Below, in pieces: positions 24,523 to 32,646 of a stretch of DNA of 64,000 bases. The translations under genes and the position numbers were made by a program. Source of the stretch: Hymenobacter sp. DG25B. Its GTDB lineage: Bacteria; Bacteroidota; Bacteroidia; Cytophagales; Hymenobacteraceae. A model generated the notes under the pieces. That model was not told the origin of the DNA and did no database searches. It saw nothing but the letters and a program-made list of their open reading frames with translations. The stretch lies in NCBI RefSeq assembly GCF_000801315.1, contig NZ_CP010054.1, forward strand, positions 1,674,001 through 1,738,000, given 5' to 3'. Within the stretch, counting starts at the first letter, position 1. Every line of letters begins with the position of its first letter.

Positions 24523-27396
24523 ATGATTCCCGGGCTTACAGCGTATACCTTTCATCCCCTCTATTCGTCGGAGCAGGCAACGGGCTGGCTGGCCCACCCC
24601 AGCGGCGCTTTCGGCTTGCCAATCGTGCAGAATATGATCCTGGGCGACCAGCTGGACTGGCCTTTGCCGGAACTGATGGAACCCAAAGCACGGGCCACAG
24701 AGGAAACCCTGCGCCAGCGCCTGCCGGCCTACGATGAGTTTGTGCGGCGAAAAGGGCGGCGCCCGGTGTATGATGCCTATGTATGCTTTCAGCCCTTTAA
24801 TGAGGCCACCCGGGCGCTGCTACCGTTCGTGCATATGCTGCGCCGGCAACTCCGCTCCGGCGACGTTATTCTGAATCTCTGGGACCGGTCGGGGTGGAAT
24901 ACCTCCTGGCTGGCGGGCCTGTTCCCGGAGCAGACTATTCTCACGGTGTGGGACGGTGACCGGGACGTGTTAGGCTATAAAGGCTATGCATACTGGCTAA
25001 CCGGCACGCAGGCCCCGGCCAACGTGCAGCTGCTTTTCCAGGAGCTGAACAAGCCACTGCCCCTCAACGACCACAGCGTGCGCCTGGTCATAGGTATGGA
25101 TGTGCTGCACCGCTTCGAGCAGGCCCGGGTGCTGCGGGAGCTGATGCGGGTGGTTGCGCCCGATGGTGGCCTGCTCTTTCCGCATGTGCACCTCGCCAAT
25201 AACGAGCCGGATCCTTACTTTGAGCGTGGCGGCCGCCTGCTGCATGGCCAGCAGTATATGCAATTCCTGGAGCCCCTGGCCCGGCAAACCAACCGCCAGG
25301 CGCTGGTGTATTCTGAGCCTGAGTTGTTTTACTTCAACGAACACGGTGACTCCAATACCCCGGCACCAAAACCAAATCCTGCCTCCCCCGACTATAACGG
25401 CCTGGTTGCTTTACTACCGGACACATGGATGGAAAAGCAGCCAATGCTGGAGCCCTGCCAGGCAGTGGAAGAATCCACATGGGCCAGTTGCCGGCTCCTG
25501 ATCAATTTCCTGCTGCACATTAACCCGCTAACAGGCCGGGTGGAATACCGCGCCGAGCGGTTTGGTGGCGCCGTGGGCCACTTATTAGAGCGGCACCCGG
25601 TATATCAGCAACATTTGGCAAGTGCCCACGGCTACCAACTGTCGGCAGAGGCGCGCAGCGTGCTTTATTGGGCCGCCCGGCAATACACCGCCGCCGAAAT
25701 AGCCAAGCAGCTGGGGCGCTCTGTGGAAGAGCTACGGCCGCTGCTGCGGGAGCTTAGCGCCCTGGATATCATCCAGTTAGTGCCCATCAGCGCCCAAAGC
25801 CACCGGCTGCAGCATTTTCTGGCTTTTCAGGAATTTCAGGCCCCCAATCAGGAGCACACCATTCCCCGGCTGTGGGCGCGGGCCCAGCAGCACTACGGAG
25901 AAGCCACGCTGCTCACGGCCCTGGAAGATGGAAGTAGCTTCAGCTACGCAGAGGCCGATGCCATTGTAACGGACATTCGGCAGGCCTTGCGCCGTAGCAG
26001 GATTTCTGCGGGCGATGCGGTGGCCATACATGCGCCGCTACATGCGGAGGTTTTGTTGCTGAGTTGGGCTTGTTGGCTGGAAGGCGCTGTAGTAGTACCC
26101 CTGAGCATGACGCTACCTGCTGCCACCGCTCAAACCATACTGGAGTCAGTTTCGCCAAAGCTTCTGTTAGTGGTAGCTGAAAAGCAAGCGGATTATGAGC
26201 CTGTAGAAGTGCCCAAGCTGGTGGTAGACACGGACGAGAGCAGTGAGCTGCCGCCGAACGCCCGGTGGTTTTCTGACTGGCTGAGCCTGGAGGAAGAGCC
26301 CGAAACAGAGGAACCTACTCCACCGACCATTACTCCTACAGATGTTGCGGCCATTTTATTTACCTCAGGCTCTACCGGGCTGCCGAAAGGAGTGCCGCTC
26401 ACGCACGGGCAGTTATACCGCAGTGCCCGGCTGGTAACGGAAACCTTCGGGTGGGAAACCACCGACCGTTTTCTGGCCGTGGGCGACGCTGATGCTATGA
26501 GCGGCCTACGCAACGCGGCCTTAGCCCCGCTGGAAGTAGGCGCCAGCGTCATTATCCCAACCGTTGCTCAGAAACAACACGCCGCCATGCTTGCGGAAGC
26601 AGTAGTAACCTCCCAGGCCACGTTGCTAGCCGCTAGCCCGGCGCTGCTGCGGCAATGGGTGCAGCTGGGGCGCCGCATTGGGACGGAACTGCGGAGCCTG
26701 CGCCTGGTGATGAGCACCGGCAGCCAGCTGACGCCTACGCTGCGCACCGACTTCCAGCAGGCGTTTAACCTCCCTATCGTTAACTATTACGGCCTCACCG
26801 AGACTACCGGCATATGCCTGGCCGAGCGCCCCGAGCAGGCGCAACCCACCGCCGATACCATTGGCTGGCCCGTAGGTTGCCTGGCGCAGATCGTGGATGA
26901 TCAGGGCCAGCAGGTGGATCCAGGGCAGGAAGGGGAGCTGCGTATCTACAGTGATAACCTGATGCAGGGCCCGTACTATGGTCCCGGCAGCGCTACTCCT
27001 TCGCCGGTGCGGGACGGCTGGCTATACACCGGCGACATAGCCGTGGCCAACTCCGATGGCAGCGTAACATTGCGCGGCCGTCGCACGGAGCTTATCAAGA
27101 ATGCTTTAAGCGAAGTCGTGTATCCCTCCGAAATTGAAACGCATCTGCTGGCCCATGCCGCCGTGCACCAGGCCGCTGTGTGTGCCTTTCAGCGCCATGA
27201 CACGGAACGCCTGGCTGCCTTTGTAACGCTGGGCCCCGGCCACGATGCTGCCCTGATAATACCTCAGCTTCTGGCGCATCTCACGGCTCGGGTAGGGGAG
27301 CACAAAGTGCCATCTGTGGTGCAGGTACTGGATGCGCTGCCTTATTCCTCCAATGGGAAAGTGCTTAAAACCCAACTACTGGAGTTACTTCGCTGA
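24523..27396 (+). CDS. Methyltransferase-like / winged-helix / adenylate-forming fusion enzyme
   Basis: The chain has 957 residues. Residues about 105-225 resemble a class I SAM methyltransferase: GDVILNLWDRSGWNT in place of the Gly-rich motif I, VWDGD after it, then LPLNDHSVRLVIGMDVLHRF and VAPDGGLLF. Residues 380-420 look like a winged helix (TAAEIAKQLGRSVEELRPLL). Residues 445-957 are an adenylate-forming enzyme: FTSGSTGLPKG (613-623), YYGLTETTG (755-763), YTGD (835-838), GRRTEL and a final SSNGK with catalytic K946. It lacks a carrier domain. First gene of the operon; ATG 24523. The substrate is unknown. Motif I is degenerate, so methyl transfer is uncertain. Confidence 0.85.
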   Translation: MIPGLTAYTFHPLYSSEQATGWLAHPSGAFGLPIVQNMILGDQLDWPLPELMEPKARATEETLRQRLPAYDEFVRRKGRRPVYDAYVCFQPFNEATRALLPFVHMLRRQLRSGDVILNLWDRSGWNTSWLAGLFPEQTILTVWDGDRDVLGYKGYAYWLTGTQAPANVQLLFQELNKPLPLNDHSVRLVIGMDVLHRFEQARVLRELMRVVAPDGGLLFPHVHLANNEPDPYFERGGRLLHGQQYMQFLEPLARQTNRQALVYSEPELFYFNEHGDSNTPAPKPNPASPDYNGLVALLPDTWMEKQPMLEPCQAVEESTWASCRLLINFLLHINPLTGRVEYRAERFGGAVGHLLERHPVYQQHLASAHGYQLSAEARSVLYWAARQYTAAEIAKQLGRSVEELRPLLRELSALDIIQLVPISAQSHRLQHFLAFQEFQAPNQEHTIPRLWARAQQHYGEATLLTALEDGSSFSYAEADAIVTDIRQALRRSRISAGDAVAIHAPLHAEVLLLSWACWLEGAVVVPLSMTLPAATAQTILESVSPKLLLVVAEKQADYEPVEVPKLVVDTDESSELPPNARWFSDWLSLEEEPETEEPTPPTITPTDVAAILFTSGSTGLPKGVPLTHGQLYRSARLVTETFGWETTDRFLAVGDADAMSGLRNAALAPLEVGASVIIPTVAQKQHAAMLAEAVVTSQATLLAASPALLRQWVQLGRRIGTELRSLRLVMSTGSQLTPTLRTDFQQAFNLPIVNYYGLTETTGICLAERPEQAQPTADTIGWPVGCLAQIVDDQGQQVDPGQEGELRIYSDNLMQGPYYGPGSATPSPVRDGWLYTGDIAVANSDGSVTLRGRRTELIKNALSEVVYPSEIETHLLAHAAVHQAAVCAFQRHDTERLAAFVTLGPGHDAALIIPQLLAHLTARVGEHKVPSVVQVLDALPYSSNGKVLKTQLLELLR

Positions 27397-27488
27397 TTAA
27401 AAAGCCGCCGCTCAGGCTGACAGCATGCCGGCTGGGCGGGCTCCATGTCACTTGCTAGTTATTACTGTTTCATCTGCACTGTATTTTG

Positions 27489-29354
27489 ATGTCTACTCTT
27501 ACTGCAACCCGTTGGGCCGATGTCGTCCAAACCGTAGCTCGCTTCAGTGAGCCCGCCCGCCAGAACGCCGCGTTTCTAGATCTGGGCAATCGTCGTATCA
27601 CGTATCGTCAGCTCACGGAGCGCATTGGGCAGCTGGCTGGGGTCTTTGCCCGGCTTGGGCTTCAGGAAGGCGACCGGGTAGTGGTTTCGGTGGAGGATGA
27701 AGTGGAAACCGCCTTTATTTTCTGGGCGATGCTGCGCTATGGCCTCAGCGCTATTCTACTGGACCCGGAAGTGAAGCCCGATCGGGCCCGTGCTATTATC
27801 CGCACGGCTGAGCCAGTGGCGTTCATTGCCGATGAGGCCTTTTTGCAGCGGCAGCAAATCGATGCAAAGCAGTATAAAGTACTTCCGGTGCGGCTGGAGG
27901 AAGCTCCTAAAGGGCAGCTTTTTCGGAAGCTACTGGGCCGCACCCAGTCATCGGCAGGAGCAAGCCAGACATATCCGGCCCTGCTGGCACAGGAAAAGCC
28001 CGCCCCACTGCCCACTGCCATCAGTCCCGATACGGTAGCCTATGTGCTGTTCACCTCGGGCACTACTTCCGATACAAAAGGGGTGCAGATTACGCACCGC
28101 AACCTGTTCAGCCATTTGCAGACACTGACAAACGTGTACGGGTTTGATGCCGATACGCGTCTGATGAACATCCTCCTGCTCTACCACGCCGATGGTATTA
28201 TCCAAGGGCCAATTCTGGCGGGTTATAACGCGGCCGTCTGCATCCGGCCACTGCGCTTCGACCTGAGCAATATTGGCGCTCTACTGGATGCCATTTACAA
28301 GTACCGGGTAACGCATCTAATAGCCGTGCCAGCTATGCTGGCGCTCATTCAGCGCTTTTCAGATGGCTACGAGGACAGCTTCCGTACCCCGGATTTTCGC
28401 TTTATCATTTCCGTTTCCTCGCATCTGGAAGAAGCCCTGTGGGGCGCTTTTGCTGTGCGCTTCGGCGTGCGTCTGGTGAACGTGTATGGTCTCACGGAAA
28501 CCGTGGCCGGTGGCCTGTTCTGCGGCCCTGGTGACGAAAGCTACCGCATTGGCACCGTGGGCAAGCCCGTGGACATGGAGGCCCGCATAGTGAATGAGTT
28601 TGATGAGGAAGTAGGAGATGAAACCGAGGGGGAACTGCTGCTGCGCGGCGAAAATGTCATGCTGGCTTACCTCAATAATCCCACCGCTACCGCAGAAGTA
28701 CTGATGCCGGATGGCTGGCTCCGCTCCGGCGACATAGCCATGCGCAGCACCGATGGTTATTACCGCATTACAGGTCGTAAGAAAAACATTATTGTTTCGG
28801 GTGGAGTCAACATTCACCCCGAGGAAATAACGGAGGTTCTGAACACGCACCCCGCTGTGGCCGAAGCTGTCAGCTTTGGCGTGGCCGATGAGGTATTCGG
28901 GGAAAAGCTAATTAGCTGCGTGGTTTTCAAAGAAGGAACTACGGCTACTGAGGTAGAGCTGACCAGCTACTGCCGCGAGCGGCTGGAAGAGAAGAAAGTA
29001 CCTACCGTAATTCATTCATTGGATGAGTTGCCCAAAGGGTTGTCTGGAAAAGTGCAGCTGAAAGTAGTGCAGGAGCGGCTGGCAACGCACGTTGCGCAAG
29101 CCACCGCTAATGGCCCCGATTTCCGCTCGCTGGTGCGCGAGGCAGCATCGCATGCCTTTAAAGTGCCTATGGAGCAGCTTCGCCCCGAGGCCAACTCGCG
29201 CAGCATGGCCGGCTGGGACTCCATGGCCCACCTGGATTTCATCGTTCGGCTGGAAAAGGCACTGGGAACGGAGTTTTCCACGGCAGAGATTATGGTAATG
29301 AATAGTTTACAAACCGCTGAAGACGTTGCGCGCAAGAAACTCGCCACCCGCTGA
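27489..29354 (+). CDS. Adenylate-forming enzyme fused to an acyl carrier domain (DltA-DltC-like)
   Basis: The 621-residue protein is an acyl-activating domain (1-530) with FTSGTTSDTKG (188-198), VYGLTET (332-338), RSGD (412-415), GRKKNIIVSGG (429-439) and LSGK with catalytic K521. A carrier domain (about 545-621) has the phosphopantetheine site GWDSMAHLDF, S578. In dlt operons these are two proteins, DltA and DltC. The region before motif A5 reads LLYHADG, closer to acyl-CoA-synthetase-like enzymes than to amino-acid-activating domains, which usually show FDxS. The start is the ATG at 27489 (the longer frame uses TTG). It lies 92 nt after the first gene with no clear terminator between. Confidence 0.88.
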   Translation: MSTLTATRWADVVQTVARFSEPARQNAAFLDLGNRRITYRQLTERIGQLAGVFARLGLQEGDRVVVSVEDEVETAFIFWAMLRYGLSAILLDPEVKPDRARAIIRTAEPVAFIADEAFLQRQQIDAKQYKVLPVRLEEAPKGQLFRKLLGRTQSSAGASQTYPALLAQEKPAPLPTAISPDTVAYVLFTSGTTSDTKGVQITHRNLFSHLQTLTNVYGFDADTRLMNILLLYHADGIIQGPILAGYNAAVCIRPLRFDLSNIGALLDAIYKYRVTHLIAVPAMLALIQRFSDGYEDSFRTPDFRFIISVSSHLEEALWGAFAVRFGVRLVNVYGLTETVAGGLFCGPGDESYRIGTVGKPVDMEARIVNEFDEEVGDETEGELLLRGENVMLAYLNNPTATAEVLMPDGWLRSGDIAMRSTDGYYRITGRKKNIIVSGGVNIHPEEITEVLNTHPAVAEAVSFGVADEVFGEKLISCVVFKEGTTATEVELTSYCRERLEEKKVPTVIHSLDELPKGLSGKVQLKVVQERLATHVAQATANGPDFRSLVREAASHAFKVPMEQLRPEANSRSMAGWDSMAHLDFIVRLEKALGTEFSTAEIMVMNSLQTAEDVARKKLATR

Positions 29355-30294
29355 GCCTGCCCCCATCTGGGTATGGTCAGTGGCACTGGGTATGCTCCTG
29401 AGCTTTGGGACTGTATATGGATGGGGATTTGTGCACTCCGTTTCTACCTACCACCAGGAGGTGGTGGCCGGTGCGCGGCAGCTGTTACAACGAGAGTGGC
29501 AGGACCGGACGGATAGTGTGACGCGGGTAGTTATTCTGGGTAGCTCGCTTACCGGCAATGGCGTGATGCCCTCGGCGTATTTCACCCGAAAGACGAACGG
29601 CCGCTGCCGGGTGGTTCGTCTGTTCCGCATCAGTGCTAATCTGGAGTCGTTTACCGACCGTGCCCCCATTTTAAAGTATTTGCAGGAGTATCCGCCGGAC
29701 ATTCTCTGCATTGAGGAAAACCTGCTGCTGTATGACCTGAAAGATTGGTCCGAACTGTCGCCGGATTCCTTCCTGCTGAAGAATGTAGCTCGTTACTCCT
29801 ATCAGCTGGTTAACCGGAGTAAGCAAAGACTTGGGCTCACGCACGAGGTTATCGATGTGAATCGGCCCGGTCTTGCTATGCAGGATGTGGATATGCCAGC
29901 GCCTACTACTCCGTGGGATACAACGCATCTAACCGAATTCGTAGCCGAAATACGACAGCGGAAAGTCCGCCCTTTTGCTCCCCGGCATCCTGTGCATCAG
30001 GCATTGCGGATACTAAGAGGGCAGGGCGTACGCATAGTGTTGCTGCATTTTCCCCGGCCGGCTCCTTTGGAAAAAGCTATTTATAGTGGTCGTAATGGGG
30101 ATTCGCTACGCTACCGCATTGCGCAATACCAGCGGGCCTACCAGGCCAGCTACTGGCATGAGCCCGGCCCTTATCACTTCCGGTATTTCTACGATAAAGC
30201 ACACATGAATTTCCAGGGCCGCGCCCTATACTCTACCTGGCTGGCCAAAAAGCTGCGCCAGGAAACAAATCCTACTCTCTTGACTGCCCGCTAA
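29326..30294 (+). CDS. Membrane-anchored SGNH-type acyltransferase (DltD-like)
   Basis: Up to 322 residues: a short basic N-terminus, one membrane span (about 14-36), then an extracytoplasmic SGNH fold. Block I is VVILGSSLTGNG with probable nucleophile S74; the C-terminal block is DKAHMNFQG with D290 and H293. In the dlt pathway DltD is the last transferase, taking the acyl group from the shuttle tyrosine onto its serine and then onto the polymer. The frame opens with TTG at 29326, overlapping the previous gene by 29 nt; GTG 29380 and ATG 29392 are alternatives but would cut the membrane span. The MBOAT gene follows after 10 nt. Confidence 0.8.
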   Translation: MRARNSPPAEPAPIWVWSVALGMLLSFGTVYGWGFVHSVSTYHQEVVAGARQLLQREWQDRTDSVTRVVILGSSLTGNGVMPSAYFTRKTNGRCRVVRLFRISANLESFTDRAPILKYLQEYPPDILCIEENLLLYDLKDWSELSPDSFLLKNVARYSYQLVNRSKQRLGLTHEVIDVNRPGLAMQDVDMPAPTTPWDTTHLTEFVAEIRQRKVRPFAPRHPVHQALRILRGQGVRIVLLHFPRPAPLEKAIYSGRNGDSLRYRIAQYQRAYQASYWHEPGPYHFRYFYDKAHMNFQGRALYSTWLAKKLRQETNPTLLTAR

Positions 30295-30304
30295 CCAGCA
30301 CGAC

Positions 30305-31432
30305 ATGCTTGTCCTCCATACTATCGTGTTTTTTAGCCTGTTACTGTTAGTGCCGGCCGCTTGGCTGTTGCCGGAACGCTGGCAGATAAGTGCCGTTAGC
30401 CTGCTGACAGCGGCATTTCTTCTGTATGTAGCTCCCATATCCGCGCTGATGCTGCTGCTGACGGCGGCAGCCAGCTATTGGGTATTTAAAAGCTCCTGGC
30501 TACGCCCTACGGGAGCAGTTTTACTGGCCATCGGGCAGGCGGTGGCTGTCTGGATGGTATTTAAATCAGAGTGGCCGACGCAGGCGGGTTGGTGGACACA
30601 GGTGGGGGTGCCGCTGGGCTTGTCCTACTATACCTTCCGGCAAATTCACTACGCTATTGAGCGTTATAAGCAAACCCTGCCACGCCACACCTGGGCCGAT
30701 TATTTGCGCTACCTATTCTTTCTGCCTACCATGCTGGTAGGCCCCATCAACCGCTTCCCCGATTTTCTGCGGGATGTACGCCGCCGCCGCTGGGATGCCG
30801 CGCTGGCATCGGTAGGGCTGGAGCGGGTGTTGTATGGCTATGTGAAGGTGGTGGTACTGGGCAATGCGCTGCTCACCAACAAGCTGGGGCACCTGCTTAC
30901 GGCTTTGGAGCCGCAACATCCGGCGCTGGCTACGTATCTGGGCATCCTGCGGTTTGCCGGCAACGCCTACGTGCAGTTTGCCGGGTATTCGGATATAGCT
31001 ATTGGGTTAAGCTTGCTGCTGGGCTTCCGAACCGGGGAAAATTTTGCCGCGCCCTTTCTGGCTCCCAATCTAAATGACTTCTGGAAGCGCTACCATATTT
31101 CCCTTTCTCAGTGGTGCCGCGACTACGTATTTTCTCCGTTGCTGAGCCTGACCCGCCGGCCCATGCTGGCCATTGCGGCCTCCATGCTGGTGCTGGGGCT
31201 CTGGCATGAGTGGTCGGGGCGGTATCTGGTGTGGGGCGCTTTGCAGGGACTGGGCATTCTGTTCTGGCACCAGTATCAAAAGTTTGCGGAAAAGCGGCCG
31301 AATGTTGTCCCGGTGCTGCCCGTATGGCTGGGCGTTTTTCTCACCCTGCATTTCTACTGCTTTAGTTGCGTGATTATCCGCGAGCCATCCTGGCAGGCTG
31401 TGGCCCATACCTTTTACCGTTTGCTGAGCTAA
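30305..31432 (+). CDS. MBOAT-family acyltransferase (DltB/AlgI-like)
   Basis: This 375-residue polytopic membrane protein has the family's landmarks: VPLGLSYYTFRQIHYAIE (102-119), LVGPINRFPDFL, QFAGYSDIAIGLSLLLGF (224-241), DFWKRYHISLSQWCRDYVF (258-276, H264) and the catalytic-His region LGLWHEWSGRYLVWGALQG (H301). DltB/AlgI proteins move an acyl group from a cytoplasmic carrier thioester across the membrane. Its C-terminus (HTFYRLLS) lacks the FxYxxF-type acyl-shuttle motif that some Gram-negative MBOATs carry, which fits the separate microprotein encoded 4 nt downstream. Confidence 0.93.
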   Translation: MLVLHTIVFFSLLLLVPAAWLLPERWQISAVSLLTAAFLLYVAPISALMLLLTAAASYWVFKSSWLRPTGAVLLAIGQAVAVWMVFKSEWPTQAGWWTQVGVPLGLSYYTFRQIHYAIERYKQTLPRHTWADYLRYLFFLPTMLVGPINRFPDFLRDVRRRRWDAALASVGLERVLYGYVKVVVLGNALLTNKLGHLLTALEPQHPALATYLGILRFAGNAYVQFAGYSDIAIGLSLLLGFRTGENFAAPFLAPNLNDFWKRYHISLSQWCRDYVFSPLLSLTRRPMLAIAASMLVLGLWHEWSGRYLVWGALQGLGILFWHQYQKFAEKRPNVVPVLPVWLGVFLTLHFYCFSCVIIREPSWQAVAHTFYRLLS

Positions 31433-31436
31433 ACCC

Positions 31437-31574
31437 ATGTATTCCATCTTATCCCGTTACCTGCCTGGGCGCGTTGCCGGTACTCTCACCGCTTTTTGGT
31501 ATGTGTTTTTGGCACTTATGGTGCTGTATTATGCCTTTTTGCCGAGTGGGCAATTTCGTTACGCGCACTGGTAA
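31437..31574 (+). CDS. DltX-like acyl-shuttle microprotein
   Basis: A 45-residue protein below usual gene-calling limits, starting 4 nt after the MBOAT stop, so probably translationally coupled. The N-terminus MYSILSRYLPGR has two arginines (inside). Residues 16-36 form one hydrophobic span rich in aromatics (FWYVFLALMVLYYAF). The tail is PSGQFRYAHW, ending at the stop. By the positive-inside rule the C-terminus faces the periplasm. In dlt systems DltX carries a C-terminal FxYxxF hexapeptide whose tyrosine accepts the acyl group from DltB and hands it to DltD; here it is F-R-Y-A-H-W, with W for the last F. Context plus motif make this strong; no similarity search was possible. Confidence 0.82.
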   Translation: MYSILSRYLPGRVAGTLTAFWYVFLALMVLYYAFLPSGQFRYAHW

Positions 31575-31664
31575 AGCATTGTGTCAATATTCGTGGCAGA
31601 CGCAGGAAAAGGGCATGCCGCAACCTTTCGCAGCTCAGAATCGAATGCTACGCCTGACATTGCG

Positions 31665-31672
31665 TAGATTTG
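31665..31672 (+). promoter_or_regulatory. TAGATTTG promoter box before the lolD-like gene
   Basis: An exact TAnnTTTG match lies 34 nt before the likely TTG start at 31707. It implies that the ABC gene is transcribed separately from the acylation operon. No obvious terminator is seen between 31575 and 31664. Confidence 0.5.
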
Positions 31673-31706
31673 CTTCTTAACCTCGCTCATTTCTCATTAC
31701 CCCGCT

Positions 31707-32360
31707 TTGCTGCAAGCCATTAACATCCGCAAGAGTTACAACACGCTGGAAGTGCTCAAGGGCATCGACCTGACCATCAAGAAGTCAGAAATCGTGTCGA
31801 TAGTGGGGTCATCGGGCGCGGGCAAAAGCACGCTGCTGCACATTCTGGGCACCCTAGATACGCCGGATTCCGGCGAGGTGCTGTTTGATGGCGAAAACGT
31901 AAGTGCGCTGGGCCGCTCCAGCCTGGCCCGGTTCCGCAACCGCCACATTGGCTTCATCTTCCAGTTTCATAACCTGCTGCCCGAGTTCACGGCCCTGGAA
32001 AATGTGTGCCTGCCGGCTTATCTGGCCGGCCGCTCCGAGAAGGAAACCCGCGTGCGGGCCCGCGAATTACTTGGCATGCTGAACCTGGAGCGCCGCGCCG
32101 ACCACAAGCCCTCCGAAATGAGCGGCGGCGAGCAGCAGCGCACCGCCGTGGCCCGCGCCCTCATCAACTCCCCGGAAATCATCTTCGCCGATGAGCCCTC
32201 CGGCAACCTGGACTCCCAGAACGCCCAGGAGCTGCACCAGATTTTCTTCCTGCTGCGCAAGGAGCTGGGCCAGACGTTCGTCATCGTGACGCACAACGAC
32301 CAGCTGGCCGCCATGGCCGACCGCACCATCACCATGAAAGACGGGTACATTTCCGAATAA
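31707..32360 (+). CDS. lolD: LolD-like lipoprotein-release ABC ATPase
   Basis: The 217-residue ATPase of the LolD/MacB group has Walker [11 protein letters not shown]-loop [18 protein letters not shown], signature [15 protein letters not shown], Walker [13 protein letters not shown] and H-loop VIVTHND. LolD with LolC/E moves outer-membrane lipoproteins off the inner membrane; no permease gene is next to it, as is usual in Bacteroidota. The start is probably TTG at 31707 ([10 protein letters not shown]...), since no in-frame ATG lies close upstream. It is followed by a strong terminator. Confidence 0.87.
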   Translation: MLQAINIRKSYNTLEVLKGIDLTIKKSEIVSIVGSSGAGKSTLLHILGTLDTPDSGEVLFDGENVSALGRSSLARFRNRHIGFIFQFHNLLPEFTALENVCLPAYLAGRSEKETRVRARELLGMLNLERRADHKPSEMSGGEQQRTAVARALINSPEIIFADEPSGNLDSQNAQELHQIFFLLRKELGQTFVIVTHNDQLAAMADRTITMKDGYISE

Positions 32361-32397
32361 CCTCTGCCGCCGCACCCCCGGGTGTGCCAGAAACAGC

Positions 32398-32454
32398 AAC
32401 GGGTCTTATTGCGTAGAAACCAACAGGTTATCGGCGCAGTAAGGCCCGTTTTTT
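32398..32454 (+). terminator. Terminator behind the lolD-like gene
   Basis: A 16-bp stem with two GU-compatible mismatches (32398-32413 with 32435-32450, AACGGG...CCCGTT) is followed by T6. The rest of the 286-nt gap to the next gene is AT-rich leader without a clear promoter box. Confidence 0.8.
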
Positions 32455-32646
32455 CGTGCGTTTGCGGCACCGGCCGGAAAGAAGAAGAGTTTAACTAACC
32501 TCGTTGGCTAAGTCGCTTGAAAAATAATTTGTAACTTACTGATAATCAACGGGAAAATTTACTAAAAAACGGTCTGTATTTTGCACTTATCAGGTGCCCG
32601 ATGGGTTATACACTAGAACAACAAAACGTATTAAAGGGAAGACATC

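Noticed and set aside
24519..24737. ATG at 24519 as start of the first acylation gene
   Set aside because: It is in a different frame with a stop after about 70 codons; the ATG at 24523 opens the 957-codon frame.
27397..27488. Terminator between the first two acylation genes
   Set aside because: A GC-rich imperfect pairing exists but has mismatches and no T run; a single transcript is more likely.
24523..31574. Non-ribosomal peptide synthetase cluster
   Set aside because: There is no condensation or thioesterase domain, only one carrier domain, and the partners are SGNH and MBOAT membrane proteins.
24523..31574. Straight D-alanylation (dltABCD) annotation
   Set aside because: The order, fusions, extra enzyme and pocket motifs differ from dlt, so D-Ala cannot be claimed; dlt-like is used only for the architecture.
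31366..31680. A 104-codon open frame overlapping the MBOAT end and the microprotein
   Set aside because: It is in another frame, begins inside the MBOAT gene, is rich in Cys and Pro without pattern, and runs across the microprotein; the 45-codon frame has a membrane span, coupling distance and a recognisable C-terminal motif.
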